From assembly GCF_050271975.1 (NCBI RefSeq), contig NZ_CP189850.1, positions 1,364,001-1,428,000 of the forward strand: a stretch of 64,000 nucleotides of DNA, given 5' to 3'. Of the stretch, positions 1 to 9,745 are shown in pieces. The stretch's first letter is position 1. Every line of letters starts with the position of its first letter. The notes below the pieces were generated by a model. The model saw only the letters and a list, made by a program, of their open reading frames with translations, did not search any database and had not been told where the DNA came from. Both the position numbers and the translations under genes were made by a program. The DNA is from Litorimonas sp947503715 (GTDB taxonomy: Bacteria > Pseudomonadota > Alphaproteobacteria > Caulobacterales > Maricaulaceae).

Positions 1-72
1 GCGGTGCGGCACGCGGCGCACGTAATACCAGCGGCCTTTGCGTTGTTTTAGATATTAGTCGAGTGTCTTCAT
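1..72 (-). pseudogene. 5' end of a second tyrosine integrase, interrupted by a stop codon
   Basis: Read on the minus strand from the ATG at 72-70, the frame gives MKTLD, a TAA stop at 57-55, then YLKQRKGRWYYVRRVPHR up to the window edge. This matches the N-terminus of the intact integrase at 14674-13298 (DQYLRLRGDIWHYVRRVP) position for position, with the stop replacing its Gln9. No alternative start codon follows the stop within the visible stretch, so the gene is probably inactive, unless the stop is a sequencing error. It starts about 105 bp from the att repeat at 177-196, much as the intact integrase starts about 130 bp from the repeat at 14805-14824. The rest of the gene lies outside the window. 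Family assignment is solid for so short a piece; pseudogene status is an inference from one stop codon. Confidence 0.7.
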
Positions 73-176
73 CTCGCTCATAATGTAGCCCAAAATGACA
101 GTATCTTTGATGAGGTTGCAGGTTTTCTCAGGAGAATATAAGCCTTATCAAAGACTTACGCGGTTTGAATTTTGAG

Positions 177-196
177 AAAATGGTGCCCCCACACGG
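177..196. other. Distal att site of the element (20-bp direct repeat)
   Basis: AAAATGGTGCCCCCACACGG is identical to 14805-14824, which covers the last 16 nt of tRNA-Thr. A looser match continues leftward: CTTACGC followed by 14-15 nt and then GAAAATGG is present beside both copies. This suggests that the DNA left of this site comes from an element with a related integrase arm region. The site is the junction between the element described here and whatever lies at positions 1-176. Confidence 0.85.
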
Positions 197-487
197 GGTG
201 CCCATTGTCCTGAATATCTAATTATTACAATGATTTAGGCGTTCGTGCAAGACGTTTGTGAGGCAATAAGTTAGGGTGTTTGTGAGGCAAATACTATTGC
301 GTTTATAAGCAGAATTATCCCGATCTTAGACTTTGCCACATCGCAATACAGAATGGGTTGCGAGTATCCTTAAAGCCCATGGTGATGAAGATATGACCCA
401 CAATTGTGTTAGGCCGCATCAGTCCTTGACTATGCAGCCGCTAATTCAAAATTCTAATTCCAGCTCGTAAGTAAACGGACAAGATCC
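197..487. other. Non-coding end of the element with two integrase arm-type repeats
   Basis: No convincing gene is visible between the att repeat and the druE stop codon. Two direct repeats stand out: TTTGTGAGGCAATA at 255-268 and TTTGTGAGGCAAATA at 279-293. Close relatives, TTTGTAAGGCAAGA and AAGTGAGGCAAAT, occur at the other end of the element at 14697-14722. Repeats of this kind at both ends are what tyrosine integrases use as arm-binding sites. That role is inferred from position and symmetry. Nothing further was recognised in the rest of the stretch. Confidence 0.55.
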
Positions 488-3400
488 TTAAACAATTGAG
501 ACGTATGCATAACTATCGAAGGATTTTGCGCGTTTTAGCCTCCCGTTCAACTTTTTAACATCCTCAAATGCATTACCACTTAATCTATGATATGCATCAT
601 ACTTTAACCAGCCGAAGCCTTGATCTAAGTCCAGATGTATATGTTTTCCACCCGAAAGCGTTAGATGCATCCGCCTATAATGAGGCACATCTTTGAGTGA
701 GATATTAGTATTAAGGCCTTTATGGGCGGAATATGTTTTAACAAAACTCTGCATCGTAGCTGCGTCTCTGAAATTGTGGAACACGGCCTTCGGGTTACCA
801 AATTGATTATGCGGTATACGCGTTTGAACTTGAAGATTAGCCTTGGGAGCTAGCTGCTCTACGGTATCCAGTAAAAGCCGCCATGTTAATGGGGAGCACA
901 TAAAAGCGTCGGTATAGTGCACGTCTTGGATGCTATCTATATCTGCTCCCAATTGCATAGCTGCTTGCTTTACCCTTGAGGCAAAAGCTTTCCCAAATTC
1001 TGAAATTGCGACATCCAATCCGCTATCTAAATCTATTCGTTGAGCACCCGATAATGGCTTCAAGGAAGATGTTGGAATGCTCTCATAGTTGCCGCTCTGA
1101 TTATTATTTTTTCCTGATACGACTATCGATTCCTCAGTAATGCCCCAGTGAGCGCCGGGAAGCTTAATCGACTTATCACGGGATGCCCAAGCATCGTTGC
1201 CAAGTGATGCAAAAACAGCACTTGACGGCGCGTCACCTAAGGCAAGCTTTACGCCAGTTCTATTGAGGTAATCACGTGCGTACATGATTTGGGGACTCGT
1301 CCAGTTCTCATAGAATTTTCGGGGAATGACTAATGTTACTTCTTGTTTTTTCTGACGGGTCCATTCTGGCAATTCTTCATTTAAAATCCAATTTTCAAGC
1401 ATGGTTGGATCAATCAAATCAAAATAGAAATAAGCGGGAATGGATTTGTCACTACTTCTGCGCATCTTTGCTAAAATGTCTCCCCGCAAATCTCCTACTC
1501 TGCGAGCATCTTGGAGCAATTTCGCGTCTTCAGACACTAAATCATCGCTGCATCTTAGATGCTGGCGGGCAAAAGTTAGGGCAGCACGCCTATCTAGGCT
1601 GGTTACCCCTCCAGCCGGAGCATCCCCTGTCAATACACAAGACGAGCATCCTCGTTCACAATCCATTTCGCAGTCGAGGACCTCGATTGCGCGATCGATT
1701 AAGGAACCAAATTCATTTACCGCATCAGATACGTATCCCGCGCCGCCAGCCGCTTTATCAAAAAGTCCAATGACAAAAGTTTTGCGACCAAGTGAATTGC
1801 GGGCAGTCTTGAGGCCAAAACCAATCTCTTGGGGATCGATACTTAGTCGAAATGCAAGCAATTCTCGGATTGCAATTGCTAAGGCATGGGCAACGGCTGG
1901 ATGATTAATAACTTCATTGGGTTGCAGTTCAAAAACATCTGTTTGAATTTGATGTCCTAGGTCGATTTTTGGAACTATAGCATAGTCTTTAGAGTTTCCC
2001 GCGCAAATGCTGCTAGCATCAGTAGTCCACCTCAGGGACTTGTGATCTTTTAAAGCTTCTGTCGAATCTTCCGACTGGCTCTCCATGCGACCACAGTCTA
2101 AGCAGAGCGCATAGCCTTCTCCTCCTTCTCCCCTCGAATGAAAAAATACCGTCCCTGTTCTGTCCGCTGACATTCGGCCAAGAGCAGGATTGGGAAGCGG
2201 TTGATGACCCGCTAGTTTACCAACTGATATCCTAACCGGTTCCATAGGTACAAAACGTACATCCTCAACATCTGCATGGGGTTTTATTGAGTGGTCTTGA
2301 CAAAACCCTGACGGAACCAAGTAGCGTTGAGGCTCCACTTCAACATTGTTACATTCAGGACAGACTTCAGGTTTGATTTCATTAGTCCATGCATGGCCAC
2401 AGTCACCACAACTTGCACTCCACCGAAGCGATTGAATGTCGCTCACACCTTCCACACTTGCCGGAATTTTCCAATTCAGGGTAACTCCACCCGAATTATA
2501 AACGAGGCCATCTACCATAAAGCTTGAACCGGGAGCATATTCTCGAATGGCTACATCTAAGGTTCGGCTGGGCCAATCTCCAAATCGTGATTGATTTGAG
2601 GATGCATCCTTCTGTTTCCGTTTCATAATAAAAGGCACAACATGACTAGGAAATCCGTGACCCGGGAGAAAGCCTTTGTCTGCAAGATATCCCATTAAGT
2701 ATTCACCGACATGTCGCTTCAGCTGTCTTTCAATCCCAGTTTTTCCGGCATCCTTTATGTTATCTCTTTGTATTTGGCGGCGTAGATTATCCCAAACATT
2801 CGCATATTCGAGTTCAATTTTCTTGAAGCTATCAATCGTTCTATCGACTAAGTTGATACTTCCTTCTCGCGCAGTTCCTTTGCATAAACGGACTAAATCC
2901 TCACGAATTCCAGTTTGGTCTTGGACCCCTTTGCACCATTCCATGAACTTGGAACTGGGGCGTTGAGCAAGTAATGTGCGCCTTTCCTTTAAAGAGCTTG
3001 GGCAGCCGAAAAAGAAGCCTGCATCAATCTTCGTAAGATTGCCATCATGTTTCCTCATAAATTGTCCCAGTAAATATGCGTTCACATGACGGTCAACAAT
3101 TGGCTCGCTTTTCAGATCAACCTTAGGAGCTTTTGGGGTGCGTTTTAGATAGGAGGAAGGCGTTCTAAACGCTTCCATATCCAACGGTTTAGACTTGGCT
3201 ATCGTATAACCGAGTGCTGCGCTTTGCCCACGTCGACCGGCTCGACCGATCCTTTGTCTATAGTTTGCAATAGAAGGAGGAAGATTACTCATGACAACAC
3301 CATTCACGCTGCCAATATCAACACCCATTTCCATCGTTGTTGAGCAATTCAAAACATTAATGTGGCCGGCCTTAAACTCGTTTTCGTATTCCACTAAAAG

Positions 3401-6400
3401 CTGTCGTGAATTCTGAGCCGAATGTTCCGCTGTCCGATAATAATTGGAGAATTTTGCTACCCGGTCGTGACGATCTCTCCAAACGCCTAGCGCTTTAAGT
3501 TCGTTGATTTTTGCATCTGATGCGAGCCAGTTTGTCGCATCACATGGCGCAGAGAATTCCGGTCTTTGGGGAAAAGATATGGCTGATGCTTTGTCTTCTA
3601 AGCTGCGCGCATATGGAGATATCCCGAACGGGGCTATATCAATTGGCCGTCTACTAACGGGACAAAAGTATCCGTTTACGAATGCTTCAATTGATACAGT
3701 ATCTTCCAAGTGCAACTGATACCCGCCTTTGTCATCTTTTTTGCTGATGGATTGAAAGGTTTTGAACGCGGCCTGGAGGTACTCATTTATTACGTTCCGG
3801 TGAGCACTCGTTTCTAGGTCTAGCTTCAGACCCAATGCGAGAAGTTTTGCCATCTGAGAGTTAACCTTGCCAGGCTTTGCATTTGGCCAAACGCGGGTCG
3901 CTTTCCGGTCACTAAATTCTCCAGGTGGAAGGAACCACGCTCTCGAACTCTTTCTCGCAACCCATTGCTGCATTGAGCGCCCAATGAAAATCATATTCCG
4001 ATTGCGGATGAACAACGTAAAAAATGCATAGAGGAATGATCTCCAATCTTCGGGACTAATATTGTAGCCGGGAACATTAGGAGGAATAGCATTCTCAATC
4101 TTTGAGACCTTCAACCGAGCGAGCCCCATCGTCTCAATTGAAGATGCAAATTTGGGCCTAGCAAAAAATTCCCGCATCAAAAGGGCCTTAGCAATATTGC
4201 GCGCCCCATCGGTCGAACTCATGTAAATTTCATCTCTAACAGACCACGTGTCTTTTATCCATTTATGAACTTCTATCCTCTCACTCAACTTTAGCTCCAA
4301 TGTGTCCCATGAGAGCGGTGATGGCTTATTCTCCAGTTTTGACCGAAAATTTTCAATTTCACTTTCTGAGAATAATTCTAGGCCAACGTTGATCTTCTTT
4401 TCTAACAAAGCCCGATCCTCTTCGGATAAGGCTTTGGGTCGCCGTTGGACTTCTCTGTATATAAATGAGGCCACGAAGCTTCTTTCGGCATCACGCTGCA
4501 AATTGGCAGCCATACGAGCCGTACCTTGTCGACTGTCAGTAAATGATAAAATTTGACGCCCATCCATTGGCAGATCGGGTTCGGCGCTGGGAACAATAGT
4601 GTTTGTTGTAGTTTTATGCGCTGGCATTGCTTCGAGCATTACGGGCGTTAGGTTTGTCATTGAAGACGGTGCGCTAAAAAAGAAATCGTATAATTTTGGC
4701 TTCTTGCCCGTTTCAGCTGATGAACAATGTGGGCAGTTTCCATCAATATCAGGCACTTGGGATAAAGATAACGTATTCGGATCAGTATAGTCTAAAATCG
4801 TTCCATCGTGTTTGACCGACATTGTACCAAGGTTGTTTTTTGGTGGCGCCTTTGAGGCACTAAACAGTAGATCTAATCTTTCTTTTTCAACGTTTGATGC
4901 ATCGCTATCTATTTCTTCGTCATCATCCGTTTCTTCTTCGCGCTCTCGAAGCGCGTCGAATACATACTCATCACCAAAGTCTCTTATGTTTTTGGGAAGC
5001 AGTTGCCCACCTTCCTCTCGTCCGGCAAGCGCATTTTGGCCACATCTTCGGCAGGTCATGACGTCGAGAGTGGGAGAACCACATTCGCAGGTGTTTCTGT
5101 GGTCAAGGTATAATTTACCAAAAGGCCAAATTGAGTCAGCATTTTTCGAACTACATTCGGGGTTAATACAAGTCCACAAACCAGATAATGACCGTTGAAA
5201 CAGATGTGCCCTAAATGCAGCTAGGTTCTCTTCACCGCTCCGCGTTTGACCCAATTGAAGCAATAAATCAGATGACGTTAAACCTAATTCTGATGCAAGC
5301 GTATTTAACTCTTGAACAGAGACTTCTCCAGAATATAACTTCTGCACAAAAGACCATACCCCCGGTTTTTGAACAAGCTCACGATACTTATCAGGCTGGT
5401 TATCCGCATCCGGCCCTGGAGGAAGACGCCGACTACCCTCAATCACGTGGACACGCTCCATTGGAATGCCTCCAACGTTCGATAAGAAACGCTTGAGATC
5501 ATTTTTTGCCTTCTGACCGTCACCTACAGTCGCCGAAGTTGCCACTATTCTTACTTCAGATGGCGCGACCTCAAACGCACTCATGACCCGTCTTAATAAT
5601 AGTGCGATTTCAGCTGCTGTTGCGCCTACGTAGGTGTGAGCCTCGTCCAAGATAATCCAGCGCAACTTTCCTTGTGATTTTTCGAGTAAATTTTTATCTT
5701 GTGGCCGAACTAACATATATTCGAGCATCGTGACATTAGTCACAAGAATGTGGGGGGGACGCGAATACAACTCCTTCCGATCAGGAACCTGCTGGGGATT
5801 CCCTCTGTGATGCTGTCTACGAACGTCTTCACGAATGCTTTTAGATAAATGGCTATTATATAGGGCGTAGCGTATTCTTCCGCCCAATGGGCGCGACCAT
5901 GCATCAAGGCGTTCGCGTTGACTATCAATCAAGGCGTTTAAGGGGTAAAGCATAATTGCTCGAATTCCATCATCAAGACCGCCATTCGCGTCTTGTCTGA
6001 TCAAATCATCTAACATGGGAACCATAAAACATTCGGTTTTACCTGAACCAGTACCAGAACTAACCACGATGGACTCAGCTGGTTTAGTTAAATCGAGCTT
6101 ATTCCATGATTCTAATTGATGTGCGTAAGGCCTTCGGCTTGCGGGAAAGCCTTCATTTTCATCAATACCTAATGCTCGGACCGTTTCCTTATGAAGTAAG
6201 GTTCCAGATAAATTTTCTAGTGTACATTCGGCCTGAACAAAAGGGTAGGCACCTTCCAAAATTGGGTCCCGAAGCAACGCCTGAGAGTTACTCTTAAGTA
6301 ACTTACGAAGCTCGAAAAGTAAGTTTGGGTCTGCGATTCCATTTTGGGCAATAACTGCTTCTGCTAGTCGTTCTCGTAAATCAGCCGTAGTCTGTAATAC

Positions 6401-6409
6401 ATCAATCAT
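488..6409 (-). CDS. druE: DEAD/DEAH helicase with DUF1998 region, Druantia DruE-like
   Basis: This 1973-aa protein has a superfamily 2 helicase core. Walker A GTGSGKT is at residues 119-125, DEAH at 255-258 and SAT at 292-294. A C-terminal helicase lobe follows, with the STTMEMGVDIGSV and YRQRIGRAGRRG motifs. Cysteine pairs suggest zinc ribbons (CRRCG near residue 450; CGDCGHAW and CPEC further on). A DUF1998-type cysteine cluster (CEMDCERGCSSC) precedes a C-terminal extension of roughly 350 aa. A single chain of about 2000 aa joining helicase and DUF1998 is typical of DruE. In DISARM these parts are split between DrmA and DrmB. The start overlaps the stop of the upstream gene by 8 bp, so the two are translationally coupled. 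In Druantia type III the system is druH plus druE, as here. The biochemical mechanism of Druantia is not established. The family call is firm and the system type is probable. Confidence 0.8.
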   Translation of the reverse strand: MIDVLQTTADLRERLAEAVIAQNGIADPNLLFELRKLLKSNSQALLRDPILEGAYPFVQAECTLENLSGTLLHKETVRALGIDENEGFPASRRPYAHQLESWNKLDLTKPAESIVVSSGTGSGKTECFMVPMLDDLIRQDANGGLDDGIRAIMLYPLNALIDSQRERLDAWSRPLGGRIRYALYNSHLSKSIREDVRRQHHRGNPQQVPDRKELYSRPPHILVTNVTMLEYMLVRPQDKNLLEKSQGKLRWIILDEAHTYVGATAAEIALLLRRVMSAFEVAPSEVRIVATSATVGDGQKAKNDLKRFLSNVGGIPMERVHVIEGSRRLPPGPDADNQPDKYRELVQKPGVWSFVQKLYSGEVSVQELNTLASELGLTSSDLLLQLGQTRSGEENLAAFRAHLFQRSLSGLWTCINPECSSKNADSIWPFGKLYLDHRNTCECGSPTLDVMTCRRCGQNALAGREEGGQLLPKNIRDFGDEYVFDALREREEETDDDEEIDSDASNVEKERLDLLFSASKAPPKNNLGTMSVKHDGTILDYTDPNTLSLSQVPDIDGNCPHCSSAETGKKPKLYDFFFSAPSSMTNLTPVMLEAMPAHKTTTNTIVPSAEPDLPMDGRQILSFTDSRQGTARMAANLQRDAERSFVASFIYREVQRRPKALSEEDRALLEKKINVGLELFSESEIENFRSKLENKPSPLSWDTLELKLSERIEVHKWIKDTWSVRDEIYMSSTDGARNIAKALLMREFFARPKFASSIETMGLARLKVSKIENAIPPNVPGYNISPEDWRSFLYAFFTLFIRNRNMIFIGRSMQQWVARKSSRAWFLPPGEFSDRKATRVWPNAKPGKVNSQMAKLLALGLKLDLETSAHRNVINEYLQAAFKTFQSISKKDDKGGYQLHLEDTVSIEAFVNGYFCPVSRRPIDIAPFGISPYARSLEDKASAISFPQRPEFSAPCDATNWLASDAKINELKALGVWRDRHDRVAKFSNYYRTAEHSAQNSRQLLVEYENEFKAGHINVLNCSTTMEMGVDIGSVNGVVMSNLPPSIANYRQRIGRAGRRGQSAALGYTIAKSKPLDMEAFRTPSSYLKRTPKAPKVDLKSEPIVDRHVNAYLLGQFMRKHDGNLTKIDAGFFFGCPSSLKERRTLLAQRPSSKFMEWCKGVQDQTGIREDLVRLCKGTAREGSINLVDRTIDSFKKIELEYANVWDNLRRQIQRDNIKDAGKTGIERQLKRHVGEYLMGYLADKGFLPGHGFPSHVVPFIMKRKQKDASSNQSRFGDWPSRTLDVAIREYAPGSSFMVDGLVYNSGGVTLNWKIPASVEGVSDIQSLRWSASCGDCGHAWTNEIKPEVCPECNNVEVEPQRYLVPSGFCQDHSIKPHADVEDVRFVPMEPVRISVGKLAGHQPLPNPALGRMSADRTGTVFFHSRGEGGEGYALCLDCGRMESQSEDSTEALKDHKSLRWTTDASSICAGNSKDYAIVPKIDLGHQIQTDVFELQPNEVINHPAVAHALAIAIRELLAFRLSIDPQEIGFGLKTARNSLGRKTFVIGLFDKAAGGAGYVSDAVNEFGSLIDRAIEVLDCEMDCERGCSSCVLTGDAPAGGVTSLDRRAALTFARQHLRCSDDLVSEDAKLLQDARRVGDLRGDILAKMRRSSDKSIPAYFYFDLIDPTMLENWILNEELPEWTRQKKQEVTLVIPRKFYENWTSPQIMYARDYLNRTGVKLALGDAPSSAVFASLGNDAWASRDKSIKLPGAHWGITEESIVVSGKNNNQSGNYESIPTSSLKPLSGAQRIDLDSGLDVAISEFGKAFASRVKQAAMQLGADIDSIQDVHYTDAFMCSPLTWRLLLDTVEQLAPKANLQVQTRIPHNQFGNPKAVFHNFRDAATMQSFVKTYSAHKGLNTNISLKDVPHYRRMHLTLSGGKHIHLDLDQGFGWLKYDAYHRLSGNAFEDVKKLNGRLKRAKSFDSYAYVSIV

Positions 6410-9400
6410 GACATAGATCCTTCATCGCGTGGATGTACCCTAAGTTAATATAATCAGGGCTAATAGATAATAGCTTTCGAATGTCGATGACTTGTTCGGG
6501 TGATAATTTATACATTCCGAGAGCGGCTAATGAGAGAGCAAAAGGTGCTGCCAATCCAGGGTTGGGTCTAATGTTGAAACCACTGAGAGCTTCCTTTACC
6601 TTTGGATTAGTCAATACGGTATCATATTGGGTGTCTAAAGCAGCATTTTCGTATATATTTAAGTGCTCTCTTATTAGCGATGCCATTGATGGAACTTCCG
6701 AATTTAAGCTTCGATAAATTCCACCGAACCATGGAGCATCAAAGCTGATATTAATAGCCCAGTTTTTTAGACGCTCCATAACGTCAGGAGGTGAACTTGG
6801 CATATCAAGCTCTCTAAGATTTGATTGCATTTCCAAAAACTTTGATTGCAAGGCATTTTGCCACGCCTTGTCTGGCAAGGCTTGCCACAAAAATGGCAGA
6901 TCTTCAGACAAGTTTAGTATGAGTTCCCGTTGCTCCGCACTCGCTTTAAATAACATAGCGATTAATATTGACGGACAATCAGGCAGAACTTTAAGCATAT
7001 CTAGAGATCTTGGTGACAACCCCCTGAGAGAGACAACAGTCTTAATTAACAAATCAACTTTTGGTTTATACTCCAGGGACGCCATCGTTAGTGACTTAAA
7101 AAAATCCGTGAGCCGTGAAAGTCTTTCACGCTCATTTTCTATTCCTAGTATTCTGGTGAAATTACCTGTTGGAGGTAAGGTTCTGTAAGCTGAGCCTATG
7201 AGTATGGGCCTGGTAGTGACGCGGCCTACATCCTGAAGATATACTAGGGCTGGGCCCAATACTGACGCAGGTAACCTATATTCATTTTCACCAATTTTTT
7301 GCAGTCGATAGACTTTTTCCGGTGACCATAGTGGTCTGGCAACACCATAACCTGATGAGGCAGGTGGTGAAAGGATGTTTCCATTCTGATTTTGAAGCAT
7401 CATTTTTTGAGGACGACTAAATAACCCAAGCGTAGGCCCATTCCATACTTTCAGCTCGACTCTTGGACCTCTCTCCAGAGAGTTCGCTGCGAGAGCCTTA
7501 ACCATTGGTAGGTAATCATTAGCTCTGCTTTCACCACTGTATCCATTCATATATACTCGAGATCTTGGTGTTGTTTTCAATTCTAACTCCAAAACTTCTC
7601 TTCGAGGTAAGTGGATATACAAGTCCCGCATATCGGAGAAATCGGATATAGTCCTGCTTTCAATGACACTTCCATTTGAGTTCGCCATCAATGGTTTTAG
7701 TACTTTTACGGGAATAATTACTTTCGTGGTCTTTTGGTTGACATCAACTAGGAAAAAATCAATTTTTGCTTTGGTATTTTTTGGTAAAATGCAGCAACCT
7801 TGAGCGCCACAAAATACTTTATTTGACTCCGGGAAAATGAGCTTCCAGTCAGTGAGGCCAGACCATTTAACTTCGATGCCTTCATCAACGATGCAGGCAT
7901 CGAATGTCGCCCTACTTGGAAGCGCCAGTACAGAAACCCGTGATAACACAAAACCATCTTCATCCTTCCATACCAGAGATGAACGACCTTGTTTTAGTTT
8001 CTTATTCTGACGGGAATTATCCCGCGTCCCGTTTTTCCAACGTATGACTTCACTGTTTTCCACGGAGATAGAAATGGCGGAATTCAGTGCTTTCAGACCG
8101 TCGAAATCTGCTCCATCTACTGTCAGCTGAAATTGAGTTTTTGATTTGCAATTGGTGCGAATGCGATAATGTCGTCTTCCACTAGTGATTTTAACTCGAC
8201 CTCGGAGTTCATACAGTTTGCTTGTTTGATCTTCACACAGCATCTGCATTGAGCTTTCGGCGTCCAGCAACTGAAACACTGACGAACTACTAATTATCAG
8301 CCAAGCTGAGACACTTCTGCAGTCTACGGTTCCAGAGCCAACATATTCTGCTCTTAAGGAATCCATCACGCCGAAAACAAGAACCTCCTGATTTAGACTT
8401 TCTCCTTTTTGCCAAAGTAGAGACCTTCGTCCAAATTTGGTGTTTGAAAACATCAAAAGCACTGGATCCCGTAATGGTAGCCTGTAATACTCGGATGTAC
8501 GCTTATTGGGCGTTAGAAAAAGTGAGGCATTAGTTCGGCCATCATCTTTGTTAGGCGTTGCAGTGTAATTGGCGATACCGATCCTTTCGTTCCCGTCCAA
8601 ACGCCCGACTAAGTGAATGTCCCATTTGCAATCTAATCCGTCACTTGATCTAGCCAAGTGGTTTGGCGCCTCTCCATCCAGTCCTATGCTTACTTCTTCG
8701 TCCCAAGCTAAAATTCCGGTTTCCGACTTTATTAGCTTAATGAACCTCTGCGCGGTCAGCCCCGCAGGAGTTTTGGGAATGCTGACGTCTAACAAGCGAC
8801 TGATTAAACTCTTCAAAGCACCTCCGAGGCCCTCCACATGTAGAGCGAAGTGGTTTCGCCAATGCGGATGGTTGCTATCCAGCCAATGCATAGACTCAAT
8901 ATCGTTTAGTCCTGCAGGGAGCTCTCTTCTCCAACCTATTACTGCCGTCAATAGATCCACAGCTTGATTAACAATTATTTCGTCCCGAAACCCCTCAATA
9001 AGATGGCTGAGGTGTTCTGGCTTTTGACAAGTTTTTTGAAGGCTATACTCGCCATCATCAATATAGGCCTCCGGATCGCGCACAACAGAGTTCAGATATC
9101 GATCAAGCCAAGTTTCTTTTTGATCTGCAATTAATTTCGCGGGTATTCCTCCATTTAAAGCCAGAGTTTGCAGCCATTGGCGTCCATTCCCATTTTCAAT
9201 TGGTGAAACATTCCAGAACTTGAATCCTCTTTCGACAATCTTTCCACGATTTATGGTGTTAAGAGAGTCTGGGACAATTTTTAGATCACTCCAAGTATAT
9301 GCAGTGCTGTAACACTCTCTTCGAAACCAGTGAGCGGCATAAAGAACAAATAGTCGATCCAACCAAGGGACGGGCGAACCAAGAGAGTTTTTAAGGTTTT

Positions 9401-9554
9401 TGACTATTTTGCCTGCCTCACGATAGGCGTTTTCGGATAACTCGTATCTATAAAGCGGTCTACCATCGGGGTGGGTTAATTCAGCTTGCTCTAGTGCTGA
9501 ATTCAATAGATTTTGCGCTAATGGCTTATAAAGATGTACCCTAGCGTCACGCAT
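6402..9554 (-). CDS. druH: Large defence-associated protein, probable Druantia DruH
   Basis: This 1050-aa protein shows no nucleotide-binding, nuclease or membrane motif that I can recognise. It is rich in basic and aromatic residues (for example HWFRREC and GWRRELPAG in the N-terminal quarter). The DruH call rests on length (about 1000 aa), order (immediately upstream of a DruE-type helicase) and the 8-bp overlap, which together match the two-gene type III Druantia layout. ATG at 9554 is preceded at good spacing by AGGGG on the coding strand. About 190 bp separate it from the relaxase gene upstream, enough for its own promoter; a TTTACA/CATATT pair with 16-bp spacing is a weak candidate. Base composition is AT-rich compared with the host genes, which suggests separate acquisition. 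The role in defence is inferred from family and context only. Confidence 0.65.
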   Translation of the reverse strand: MRDARVHLYKPLAQNLLNSALEQAELTHPDGRPLYRYELSENAYREAGKIVKNLKNSLGSPVPWLDRLFVLYAAHWFRRECYSTAYTWSDLKIVPDSLNTINRGKIVERGFKFWNVSPIENGNGRQWLQTLALNGGIPAKLIADQKETWLDRYLNSVVRDPEAYIDDGEYSLQKTCQKPEHLSHLIEGFRDEIIVNQAVDLLTAVIGWRRELPAGLNDIESMHWLDSNHPHWRNHFALHVEGLGGALKSLISRLLDVSIPKTPAGLTAQRFIKLIKSETGILAWDEEVSIGLDGEAPNHLARSSDGLDCKWDIHLVGRLDGNERIGIANYTATPNKDDGRTNASLFLTPNKRTSEYYRLPLRDPVLLMFSNTKFGRRSLLWQKGESLNQEVLVFGVMDSLRAEYVGSGTVDCRSVSAWLIISSSSVFQLLDAESSMQMLCEDQTSKLYELRGRVKITSGRRHYRIRTNCKSKTQFQLTVDGADFDGLKALNSAISISVENSEVIRWKNGTRDNSRQNKKLKQGRSSLVWKDEDGFVLSRVSVLALPSRATFDACIVDEGIEVKWSGLTDWKLIFPESNKVFCGAQGCCILPKNTKAKIDFFLVDVNQKTTKVIIPVKVLKPLMANSNGSVIESRTISDFSDMRDLYIHLPRREVLELELKTTPRSRVYMNGYSGESRANDYLPMVKALAANSLERGPRVELKVWNGPTLGLFSRPQKMMLQNQNGNILSPPASSGYGVARPLWSPEKVYRLQKIGENEYRLPASVLGPALVYLQDVGRVTTRPILIGSAYRTLPPTGNFTRILGIENERERLSRLTDFFKSLTMASLEYKPKVDLLIKTVVSLRGLSPRSLDMLKVLPDCPSILIAMLFKASAEQRELILNLSEDLPFLWQALPDKAWQNALQSKFLEMQSNLRELDMPSSPPDVMERLKNWAINISFDAPWFGGIYRSLNSEVPSMASLIREHLNIYENAALDTQYDTVLTNPKVKEALSGFNIRPNPGLAAPFALSLAALGMYKLSPEQVIDIRKLLSISPDYINLGYIHAMKDLCHD

Positions 9555-9745
9555 TAATATCCCCTACGAATCTCTAATTTATTTTAAAGGCAAGGCTGGA
9601 GTGAACAACCCATAATTGAGATAAGTTGGGAGTTAGCATTTTTTAGATTCTGCAATATGATATAATTGCCACGCTTGTAAACAATAGCAAAGGTTCAAGC
9701 CCTTGAAGCACGAATTCACAAACTCCCTTGCTGCCGTTGCATAAT

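Noticed and set aside
1..176. Positions 1-176 as native chromosome flanking the element
   Set aside because: The first 72 bases encode an integrase start on the minus strand, so the flank is more likely another element.
488..9554. DISARM or BREX as the identity of the helicase operon
   Set aside because: DISARM has separate DrmA and DrmB plus a methylase; BREX has PglZ and BrxL or a methylase. Neither set is here.
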